From Muribaculaceae bacterium (lineage in GTDB: Bacteria > Bacteroidota > Bacteroidia > Bacteroidales > Muribaculaceae), in the NCBI GenBank assembly GCA_017555085.1, contig JAFZHD010000003.1, positions 1-37,788 on the forward strand: DNA of 37,788 nucleotides. Direction: 5' to 3'. This document shows positions 6,973-15,075 of the stretch, one piece after another (within the stretch, counting starts at the first letter, position 1; every line of letters begins with the position of its first letter). A program made the translations under genes and the position numbers. The notes under the pieces are model-generated. The model saw nothing but the letters and a program-made list of their open reading frames with translations. It had not been told where the DNA came from and did not search any database.

Positions 6973-9900
6973 ATGAAAAAACAGTTATTACTTCTGTTAT
7001 TTTCCCTCTTTGCGGTAGTGGGTTTTGCCCGCACTGTAACAGGTACAGTTACTTCATCGGCTGACGGTGAACCATTGATTGGTGTTACTGTTATGGTGAA
7101 GGGCGGTGCTGGTGTTGCAACCGACTTTGACGGAAACTACGCGATCGAAGTTCCTGACGACAAAGCAGTCTTGAACTTTAGTTATGTGGGTATGAATCCC
7201 GTTAGTGTTACAGTTGGCTCTCGTAGCAAAGTAGACGTTCAGATGTCTGAAAACTCTACTGTTCTCGAAGAAGTCGTTGTAACAGCGATGGGTCAAGTAC
7301 AGGAAAAGAAGAAACTTAACTTCGCCGTACAAGCCCTCAACTCTGACGAGGTTACTGCTGGTCAATCAGCCAACTTCGTTAACACCCTCCAAGGTAAAGT
7401 TGCCGGTGTGCAAGTGTCTACTGCCGGTGGTTCGCCCAACTCTGCTTCACAGATCGTTGTGCGTGCAATTTCATCAATTAACTCAAGCCAGAGCAATGAG
7501 CCCTTGTTCGTTATCGACGGTATGCCCGTTCGTGGTGGTGCTTCTGCAGCAGCAGATATCAACCCCAGCGATATCGAAACAATGTCGGTTCTTAAAGGTG
7601 CTGCCGCTTCTGCTCTCTATGGTCAAGAAGGTGCCAACGGTGTTATCTTGATTACAACTAAGAGCGGTAAAGAAGGTTCGGTTACTGTAACTGCATCAGG
7701 TGGCTGGGAAATCTCAGAAGTGACTAAAACTCCTCCCTTGCAAAAAACTTATGTTGGTGGTGGTAGCGGTATCTACACTACTAACGCATCAGGTGGTTGG
7801 GGTCCCCGCATGGGCGAAAACGACACTTACTATGACAACGTAGGTGAATTCCTCGGCACAGGCTTCATGCAGAAATATGACGTTTCTATCTCAGGTGGTA
7901 ACGAAAAATTCTCAGCATACGCATCAGCAAACTACATGGGCAACGAAGGTGTTGTTCCCAATGACTACAAAGACCGTCTTGGTGTATATGTAAAAGGTGA
8001 ATTCAAACCCTCTGAACAAGTAAAAATTCAACTTTCAACTAACTACATCGAAACTAACTCTCGTGGTTTCGGTAACTCAATGTCATCGGTTTACGGCTGG
8101 TCAATCAACCGTGATATGAAAGACTACATCGACCCCCTTACAGGTCTTCCCAACTGGTCTTGCCGTTATGACAACTGGGACGAATTGACAGCTGACCAAC
8201 GCATCAACGCTACAACTTCTCCCTACTTTGGTCGCTACGAAGATAGCTCTGAAACTGAATCTTCTCGTGTAATCATCAACGGTTCTATCTCTTACGAACC
8301 CATCAAAAACCTCGTGTTCACAGGTAAAGTTGGTTACGACAAAGGTTACAGCACTTATGAGTCTAAAACAGTTCCCCGTTTCTCTCGCAGCGAGTTTGAC
8401 GGCTTTGACGTATCGGCTCAACAAGACGCTATCGACCGCCGCATGGGTACTTACACATTCCAACCCTCACGCAGCGAACGTCTCACTGCTCAATTGACAG
8501 GTAACTATTTCTTGAAGATGAGCGACAGCTTCAACGCCAACCTCTTCCTCGGTGCTGAATACTCTGAAACTAAGAGCTATTCTTCACAAATGGGTGGTTA
8601 TGGCTACATCCTCGACGACTTCTATTCAATGAACAACTTCAGTTCAGATAAATTGATGTATGGTTCTTCTGACTACCAAGTTTACTTGAACCACTCATTC
8701 AAAAACAAATTTGGTTACTTCGGTGAATTGCGCTTTGACTACAAAGGCATGGCTCAATTGTCAGTAACAGGTCGTGTTGACGGTTCTTCTTCACTCTATC
8801 AATGTGACCCCATCTACTTCTATCCCTCAGTAACTGCCGGTCTTATCTTCTCTGAATTGTTCCACTGGCAAAACAGCTGGTTTGACTATGGTAAACTCCG
8901 TGGTAACTGGGCGAAAGTAGGTAAAGACGCTCCTTCTTACCTCTTCTCTAAAAACTACAAACAATGGGCTACATTCCCCGACGGTGGTTATGGTATCCAA
9001 GCCGAAGTTTCTTCTGCTCAATGGCTCGAGCCTGAAATGACAAGCTCTTGGGAAATCGGTGCTGACTTGCGTTTCTTCAAGTCAATCACTCGTTTGGACG
9101 TTGCTTACTACTCAACTACTGTTGACAACCAAATCGTAACAATGCGTGTATCTCCCACAGCAGGTTACATTCTCCAAACATTCAACAGCGGTAGCGTTGA
9201 AAACTATGGTGTTGAAGCAACTCTTACTCAAGACATCTTGAAAACAAAAGACTTCCAATGGTCTGCAAACGTTAACTTCTCATTGAACCGTGGTCGTCTT
9301 CGTTCACTCCCCAATGACCAAGTTGAATACACTGCAACACAAGTAAGTAACGACTTCTATTGTACTTCTTGGGTAGGTCAATCTACAACAGCGATGTCAG
9401 GTAAGGACTATGTTCGCACTGCTGACGGTCAAGTTGTTTGTGACGAAAATGGTTTCCCCATCATTTCTTCTGAAAAACAAAACTTCTTGGGTGAACGCGA
9501 ACCCGACTTCCTCCTCGGTCTCGGTTCTTCATTCTCTTGGAAAAACCTCTCACTCTCATTCTTGTTTGACGGCCGTTGCGGTGGTGACGTTTATAACCAC
9601 ACTCTCCGCGGTCTCGTTCAAAACGGTCAATCAGCATACCTCGAAAAATACCGCAACCGCAAAGTGGTATTTGACGGTGTAGTTGCTAACGGTGACGGTA
9701 CATATCGCAAGAACACAACTCCCATCATCCTTGATAGCTACAACATCGGTACTTACTTCTCTAACGTACCCGCTAACTTCATCGAAGATGGTTCATACAT
9801 CCGTTTGAGTTATGTAACTTTGGGTTACGACTTCAGTCCCCTCATGAAGAAGGTTTCATCTAACCCCATCAAGGGCCTCCGTTGCTCTTTGACAGGTCGC

Positions 9901-10044
9901 AACCTCTTCCTCTTGACTAAATACTCAGGTGTAGATCCTCAGGTTATGCCCTCGGCATCAGGTGGTGCTGGTACAATGGGTATCGACGACTACAGCGTAC
10001 CTGCAGTTCGCAGCTTCAACTTTAATGTTAACGTAACATTCTAA
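6973..10044 (+). CDS. SusC/RagA family TonB-dependent outer-membrane transporter
   Basis: The product is about 1023 residues. Residues 1-19 are a signal peptide (MKKQLLLLLFSLFAVVGFA). Residues 20-105 form a carboxypeptidase-regulatory-like domain (RTVTGTVTSSADGEPLIGV). The EEVVVTAMG segment near 111 is the TonB-box region. A plug domain follows, about 120-235, with LQGKVAGVQVS, PLFVIDGMPVRG, VLKGAAASALYG and GANGVILITTKSG. The remainder is a 22-strand-type barrel ending in phenylalanine (NVNVTF). There is no STN domain, so it probably does not signal to an anti-sigma factor. It imports a glycan or peptide together with the SusD partner encoded 7 nt downstream. Codon use is strongly biased to GGT, CGT, AAC, TTC and GAC, unlike most flanking genes, suggesting high expression. 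The open frame extends upstream to 6928, but ATG 6973 starts a normal signal peptide. Confidence 0.96.
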   Translation: MKKQLLLLLFSLFAVVGFARTVTGTVTSSADGEPLIGVTVMVKGGAGVATDFDGNYAIEVPDDKAVLNFSYVGMNPVSVTVGSRSKVDVQMSENSTVLEEVVVTAMGQVQEKKKLNFAVQALNSDEVTAGQSANFVNTLQGKVAGVQVSTAGGSPNSASQIVVRAISSINSSQSNEPLFVIDGMPVRGGASAAADINPSDIETMSVLKGAAASALYGQEGANGVILITTKSGKEGSVTVTASGGWEISEVTKTPPLQKTYVGGGSGIYTTNASGGWGPRMGENDTYYDNVGEFLGTGFMQKYDVSISGGNEKFSAYASANYMGNEGVVPNDYKDRLGVYVKGEFKPSEQVKIQLSTNYIETNSRGFGNSMSSVYGWSINRDMKDYIDPLTGLPNWSCRYDNWDELTADQRINATTSPYFGRYEDSSETESSRVIINGSISYEPIKNLVFTGKVGYDKGYSTYESKTVPRFSRSEFDGFDVSAQQDAIDRRMGTYTFQPSRSERLTAQLTGNYFLKMSDSFNANLFLGAEYSETKSYSSQMGGYGYILDDFYSMNNFSSDKLMYGSSDYQVYLNHSFKNKFGYFGELRFDYKGMAQLSVTGRVDGSSSLYQCDPIYFYPSVTAGLIFSELFHWQNSWFDYGKLRGNWAKVGKDAPSYLFSKNYKQWATFPDGGYGIQAEVSSAQWLEPEMTSSWEIGADLRFFKSITRLDVAYYSTTVDNQIVTMRVSPTAGYILQTFNSGSVENYGVEATLTQDILKTKDFQWSANVNFSLNRGRLRSLPNDQVEYTATQVSNDFYCTSWVGQSTTAMSGKDYVRTADGQVVCDENGFPIISSEKQNFLGEREPDFLLGLGSSFSWKNLSLSFLFDGRCGGDVYNHTLRGLVQNGQSAYLEKYRNRKVVFDGVVANGDGTYRKNTTPIILDSYNIGTYFSNVPANFIEDGSYIRLSYVTLGYDFSPLMKKVSSNPIKGLRCSLTGRNLFLLTKYSGVDPQVMPSASGGAGTMGIDDYSVPAVRSFNFNVNVTF

Positions 10045-10051
10045 TTCAACT

Positions 10052-11995
10052 ATGAACAAGTTTAAAACAATAGCTCTGTCGCTCTTGCTTGGAATGTCAA
10101 TGGCAAGTTGTGTGGACATCCTTGACGAAAATGTCAACGGTGACCGTGCACACTCTACTACACTTGCACAGCAACTTCCCGTTCTCGTGTTCTATGCACA
10201 GCAGACAGTATATGACCACGCTGAGTATCACATCTATCTCTCTCAGTGTCTTACAACAACTGGTAAATCACAAACCGGTTCTTATCCCTACAAACAAGGT
10301 TGGGAATTCTTGAACATCAACCGTCACCCCCAATGGCGTCGCCACTTCTTTGATATCGGTGTGAACGGTAACGACGTTATCAGCAACGCTCGCAATGAAT
10401 TTAACAACCAAATCGGTGGTAAATCACCTAAATATGAATTCATTGCTCGCGCAATTCGTTTGATGTCAGCACAAATGACTACTGACGCTTTCGGTCCCAT
10501 GCCTTTGCACCCCGAAGCAGGTGGTAACGCTTACATGTCAAACACTCCCCGCTACGAAGACCAAACTGCTATTTACAAATGGATGTTTGAAGAAGCTGAA
10601 TACCTTATCAACAACTTCGAATCATTCAACGTAGAGAACCCCTCGCAAAAAATCGATGTTAAACAAGACCGCGTTTACGCTGGTGACATCAGAAAATGGT
10701 TGGGTCTCGTTCACGCTACAAAAGCTCGTTTGTTGCTCCGCAACATTCCTAACATTGATCGTAGCCATGCTATGTGTCAAAGCATTATCGATGCTGCTCA
10801 AGATGCAATCGACATCTGGCGCGAAGATGCTACTTACGGCTGGTTTGGTAGCGAACCCCGTTACAAATTTGACGGTGGTACAGGTACACAAAACTCACCT
10901 TGGAGTGCTGACCAACCCAAAATCAACTCTTGGGAGTCACGCGACAACATGTTGAACAGCGCTGTACCTTCAAAATACTTTATGTATGACCTCCTCGGTG
11001 TTATCGAACACGGTAACGAAAACCTCCAAGGTTTCTACAACAACAAATTTGGTGCTGGTTACGGTACTGACCCCCGCATCATGTTGTTGATGGTTCCCCA
11101 ACAAGGTCCCACTTCTGCGTCAAACGACACTCCTTTGACAATGATGCGTTACCTTGAAAACAACATCGGTTCTGGTGCTTCAATCAAGCAAGCTCACTAT
11201 CCCGTTCTTTATGCAGGTGCTTATGCAGCTGGTGTTGACGCTTACAACCCCATCTTCACAATGGAAGAGCTCTACTTCATTCAAGCTGAAGCATACTATT
11301 GGAAAGGTGAAAAAACTACTGCACTCGCACTCGTTAAAGAAGCAACTGAAAACAACATTCTCCGTCACCTCGAACGTTTCAAAGCTGATAACGCAGGTCA
11401 CTGCCCCGGTAACGGTTGTGTAGTTAACGCTAATCCTTCAGTAGCTGCTGGTGATGATGCTCGTTTCATGGCTGCTATCACAAACTTCCTTGATAACGTA
11501 GAAGTTCCTTATGAATACTACGAGTTCAACTCAGATGGTTCGCAAAAAACAAAACCCACCAAGAAAACAATGAACAAACTTGTTACAGACTGGGGTAACG
11601 GTCACTGGTTCTTCAACCCCGAAGAATTTAACCTTTCTGACTTGATGCAACAGAAATATGTAGCAATGTATATGCAACCCGAGCAATGGACTGACATGCG
11701 TCGCTATCACTATAGCAACAAACGTAACAACATCGGTATCGGTCCTGACTCTGAAATCGTTTATCCCGAGTTGCGTCGTCCCTACAACTTGTATCAAGCA
11801 TACTGGGTTGACAACTTGACTCAAGAAGAACAAGAAAAAACTTGGATTCAACGTTTGAACTATGACCCCCAAACTGAAGACGTTTACAACCGTAACGAAG
11901 TTATTCGCGTGGGTGCGTTCAAAGATTTCAAATGGTTGATGAAACCCATGATTTGGGCCGAAGCTGAAGGTGCACGCACATCGCTTACCAAATAA
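10052..11995 (+). CDS. SusD/RagB family surface lipoprotein
   Basis: The product is 647 residues. It has a lipoprotein signal with lipobox MASC and Cys20, so it should be acylated and placed at the outer membrane over the SusC barrel. The fold is TPR-like: YEFIARAIRLMSAQMTTDAFGPMPL near 130-155, IRKWLGLVHATKARLLLR near 215, and MEELYFIQAEAYYWKGEKTTAL near 405, which is the family's YFIQAEA block. The C-terminal LMQQKYVAMYMQPEQWTDMRR region near 535 is characteristic of the SusD-like_2 branch. It binds the ligand that the SusC partner imports; the ligand cannot be told from the sequence. It starts 7 nt after the SusC stop and shares that gene's codon bias. Confidence 0.95.
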   Translation: MNKFKTIALSLLLGMSMASCVDILDENVNGDRAHSTTLAQQLPVLVFYAQQTVYDHAEYHIYLSQCLTTTGKSQTGSYPYKQGWEFLNINRHPQWRRHFFDIGVNGNDVISNARNEFNNQIGGKSPKYEFIARAIRLMSAQMTTDAFGPMPLHPEAGGNAYMSNTPRYEDQTAIYKWMFEEAEYLINNFESFNVENPSQKIDVKQDRVYAGDIRKWLGLVHATKARLLLRNIPNIDRSHAMCQSIIDAAQDAIDIWREDATYGWFGSEPRYKFDGGTGTQNSPWSADQPKINSWESRDNMLNSAVPSKYFMYDLLGVIEHGNENLQGFYNNKFGAGYGTDPRIMLLMVPQQGPTSASNDTPLTMMRYLENNIGSGASIKQAHYPVLYAGAYAAGVDAYNPIFTMEELYFIQAEAYYWKGEKTTALALVKEATENNILRHLERFKADNAGHCPGNGCVVNANPSVAAGDDARFMAAITNFLDNVEVPYEYYEFNSDGSQKTKPTKKTMNKLVTDWGNGHWFFNPEEFNLSDLMQQKYVAMYMQPEQWTDMRRYHYSNKRNNIGIGPDSEIVYPELRRPYNLYQAYWVDNLTQEEQEKTWIQRLNYDPQTEDVYNRNEVIRVGAFKDFKWLMKPMIWAEAEGARTSLTK

Positions 11996-12026
11996 TCAGT
12001 GTTAATTTTATCAGAAAAATACAGAT

Positions 12027-13202
12027 ATGAAATTACAATATAAATTAGGAATCATGGCACTCGGTATCGTAGCCTTCACTTCTTGTGAAAAGCACGATCC
12101 ATTTGATGACCACATGGAACCCGGTCAACTCGTGCCTACCTGTTATTGGGAAGTAGGTTCGACTGCGGTTAAAGCAGGTGAAGAATTCTCTTTTACAGGT
12201 AAATATTATGCCGAAGACGGTAATGTACCCAAAGAGTCACAGGTTTGGTATTCAATCAACCAAGCAGACGAATCATCTGCAACATTGCGACTCTGTACAG
12301 GTTACTCATATACTCAAACAGTTGCTGCTACACAAGAAATTCGTACTGCTCAATCAATGGCGACATTTGCTCACAACCTAGCTACTTGGGACGGTTACGA
12401 ATTTGTAATTGTTGGTAAAGTTCCCACATCATCTACTTTGGCTCCCGTTAGCTGGATGCCCAAAGTTTGGGACCAAGCAAACTTTGACCGTTATTTCCCC
12501 GCTCAATTTGCTGACTCATTCATGACAGTTGTTAAAACCAACCTCTTGGACGAAACCGGTTCATTCCCCTCAGCACTCAAGAGCACTTATGTAAACTACG
12601 ACGGCTTTACCAATGAATATATGACAGAAATCAACTCTGAATTTGGCGTTAATTTCCCCACAAACGTTGAAGCCGGTGTTCAAGGTAAAACTAAATCTGA
12701 TTTCTGGCATTTCATCGTTGACACTGACGGTAAAACTAAACGTTGTGAAGGTGTTACTGCATATGTCAGCGCTGACGGCGAAAAATTCAATGTTAGCTAC
12801 GACTCACTTGACAGCGAAGCACACTACAAGCAAGGTCGTGTTGAGGTTAACCGCCTTGACTCTACACTCAACGCATTGTATGTTGCAATGGGTGTTAATC
12901 CCAGCGTTGTATCTCACTTGGGTAAAGAATGGTATGCTGTATACAAATCATCAGAATGGTTGAACTGCCGTTATGAGCCCTCTGCTGCTTCAATCTTGAC
13001 AGCTGTTAAACCTGAATATGTTGATGCCGTAAATGCAATGCTCAACTCAATACCTTTTGACGCTTGGGTATACAATAAAACTGAAACTAACTATTCAGTA
13101 TCATTTACTCGCAAGTACACACTTGATTCAAGCTTCAAAGTTGTGGACGAAGCAGGTAATGTTGGCGTCGCTTCAACAAAATACACTTTGGATGTAAACT
13201 AA
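12027..13202 (+). CDS. SusCD-linked lipoprotein, uncharacterised
   Basis: A lipoprotein of 391 residues with Cys20 in lipobox FTSC, followed by EKHDPFDD, an acidic stretch compatible with surface export. I do not recognise a named family. After the lipid anchor comes a beta-rich region (about 35-130), then a mixed region with many aromatic residues (WMPKVWDQANFDRYFPAQF near 143). By position, 31 nt after the SusD gene, it is likely a SusE/SusF-like accessory binding protein (inference). Its signal peptide resembles that of the next gene (KLG near residue 6, VAFTSC against AFTAVSC), suggesting related N-termini. Confidence 0.75.
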   Translation: MKLQYKLGIMALGIVAFTSCEKHDPFDDHMEPGQLVPTCYWEVGSTAVKAGEEFSFTGKYYAEDGNVPKESQVWYSINQADESSATLRLCTGYSYTQTVAATQEIRTAQSMATFAHNLATWDGYEFVIVGKVPTSSTLAPVSWMPKVWDQANFDRYFPAQFADSFMTVVKTNLLDETGSFPSALKSTYVNYDGFTNEYMTEINSEFGVNFPTNVEAGVQGKTKSDFWHFIVDTDGKTKRCEGVTAYVSADGEKFNVSYDSLDSEAHYKQGRVEVNRLDSTLNALYVAMGVNPSVVSHLGKEWYAVYKSSEWLNCRYEPSAASILTAVKPEYVDAVNAMLNSIPFDAWVYNKTETNYSVSFTRKYTLDSSFKVVDEAGNVGVASTKYTLDVN

Positions 13203-13220
13203 TAAAACATGACACCAATT

Positions 13221-14987
13221 ATGAAATCAATTTATAAATTAGGATTTATCGGTGTATTGGCTTTTACAGCTGTTTCGTGTGTTGAAAACGACCCCGAATA
13301 TGCTCAATTTGCTGACCCCGATGTAGATTTCACCTACAATGTTGAAGGTGATCAATATGTGACCGACTACTATGTCGTGTCAACAATCGAGTTCAACAAT
13401 GTATCTTCTAAAACAGGTACTTGCACATGGAACTTTGGTGACGGTACTGAAATCCAGTCAAATGATAAAGTTGTTTCTCACAAATATAAAGAAGCAGGTA
13501 ACTATGAAGTTACTTTGACTATCGCAGGTGTGGGTTCACGCACTTATCCTTTGATGATTTCTGACATCGTTCCCAAGTTGACTATTGACTCTGTATCAAA
13601 CAACGACGAACTCATCGAGTTGAACAAAACAGCTATCTCATTTAACCTCGCATTGCCTAACCCTGAAAACCTCAAGGTTAAATATGAATGGTATTTCCCC
13701 GAAGGTACTTCTTATGAAGATGGCTCAGCTGTTCCCGATAACATGTTTGTTGGTTATGCTGATGAAACAGGTAAGGTAGATTATCCCGCTCAAATGGTTA
13801 AGTTTAAAAACATCGGTTCACAACAAGTGTTGATTAGAACTTACTTTGATACAGAAGGCGAAAACCGTCGTCTTGCCGATACTTACCTCAATGTACAAGT
13901 AGCATCTTCAGTTGAAGCTCCCACATTGTACTATGCATGTAAGAAAGGTAACATCAAAGCGATGAAACTTATCGACCAATCATTGCTCCCCGAAGGTACT
14001 CAAATTCTCCCCTATGATATGGGTGTGTCAGCTGGTGAAATGCCCGCAAACATCCTTTATGGCGAATATGATGCAACTGACGAAGAAGGTAACACTATCA
14101 AACAACAATGTGTTTACATCCTCGACCGTGGTAAACAATATATCTATGTAAACGATACAGGTTCAGTTCTCGGTGATGGTAAAATCACTGCTATGAACGT
14201 TGACGGTACAAACGTTAACACAGTAGTGTCAAACGTTGGTAAAGCAGCCTTCATGGACCCCTACTTCGGTTTTATCTCTGGTCGTGAACTCTACTACTCT
14301 GACCGTCACTATGGTATCAGTAAGATTGATATCGCTACTCGCGGTCAGGCTGAAACACAAAACAGCGGCGATGCTCAATACCGTGGCTCTTATGTATGGC
14401 AAAACAACTTGCTTCCCTACTATAACCGTGGTGTAGCATGGGGTTCATTCAGCCGTGGTCTCTATCGCGATGCAAAAGGTGTTTGGTGGTGGGGTATCCG
14501 CTACGGTGGTAAAGGTGTATTCCGCTTCACTGAATCAGATATCTACTTGACTCAAAACGCTGCACAAGCAGCAGCACTTCCTCCCTACGATATCATCCTT
14601 GGTGACCTCAACCTCGCTTCATTTGCAATTGACGAAGCTAACGGTGCTATCTATGCTTGGAATACTGATGCTGCTGGTGGTGGTTTCTATCACTATGAAC
14701 TTCCCGGTGACACAGGCAAACCCACTTTGGTTCACCACGAAGCAATGTCGGCTAACCCCGAAAACTCATCAGCTGAAGAAACTATCTGTACAAGCCAATT
14801 TGCAGTTGATAGCGAAGGCAAACGTGTATTCTTTGCATTCCGCCCCGAAACTGGTGCTGAATTGAAATACACTAAGGCTGGTATCTACTATTATGACATG
14901 ACAGATAACAAAGTTAAGACATACGGTGTTTCAACTGACGAAGCATTTGGTATCTGTATCAACCCCAATCCTTCTAAACTTTTCTAA
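13221..14987 (+). CDS. PKD-domain lipoprotein of the SusCD operon
   Basis: The product is about 588 residues. With the start at 13221 the lipobox cysteine is residue 20, as in the two preceding lipoproteins; the ATG at 13209 would add four residues. Residues 30-115 form a PKD-like Ig domain (CTWNFGDGTEIQS followed by VSHKYKEAGNYEVTLTI). Residues 115-235 look like a second beta domain. The C-terminal 350 residues contain repeated short blocks rich in Trp, Tyr and Gly (YFGFISGRELYYSDRHYG, GVWWWGIRYGGKGVFRF, YAWNTDAAGGGFYHYELPG), suggestive of a beta-propeller (inference). It probably sits on the cell surface and binds the same ligand as the SusCD pair. It is the last gene before the internal terminator at 15016. 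Confidence 0.78.
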   Translation: MKSIYKLGFIGVLAFTAVSCVENDPEYAQFADPDVDFTYNVEGDQYVTDYYVVSTIEFNNVSSKTGTCTWNFGDGTEIQSNDKVVSHKYKEAGNYEVTLTIAGVGSRTYPLMISDIVPKLTIDSVSNNDELIELNKTAISFNLALPNPENLKVKYEWYFPEGTSYEDGSAVPDNMFVGYADETGKVDYPAQMVKFKNIGSQQVLIRTYFDTEGENRRLADTYLNVQVASSVEAPTLYYACKKGNIKAMKLIDQSLLPEGTQILPYDMGVSAGEMPANILYGEYDATDEEGNTIKQQCVYILDRGKQYIYVNDTGSVLGDGKITAMNVDGTNVNTVVSNVGKAAFMDPYFGFISGRELYYSDRHYGISKIDIATRGQAETQNSGDAQYRGSYVWQNNLLPYYNRGVAWGSFSRGLYRDAKGVWWWGIRYGGKGVFRFTESDIYLTQNAAQAAALPPYDIILGDLNLASFAIDEANGAIYAWNTDAAGGGFYHYELPGDTGKPTLVHHEAMSANPENSSAEETICTSQFAVDSEGKRVFFAFRPETGAELKYTKAGIYYYDMTDNKVKTYGVSTDEAFGICINPNPSKLF

Positions 14988-15015
14988 GCCTCTAAGGCTC
15001 TGAAAACATAATTAC

Positions 15016-15060
15016 AAAGGTAACTGCCGCTATATAGAGGCGGTTACCTTTGATTTTTAT
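15016..15060 (+). terminator. Intrinsic terminator inside the SusCD-GHL10 cluster
   Basis: AAAGGTAACTGCC (from 15016) pairs with GGCGGTTACCTTT (to about 15051) with one G-U pair and is followed by GATTTTTAT. It lies between the PKD lipoprotein and the GHL10 gene, only 16 nt before the GHL10 ATG. It should reduce rather than abolish downstream transcription if GHL10 is read from the SusC promoter. Confidence 0.8.
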
Positions 15061-15075
15061 AAAAAAAAGAATCTC

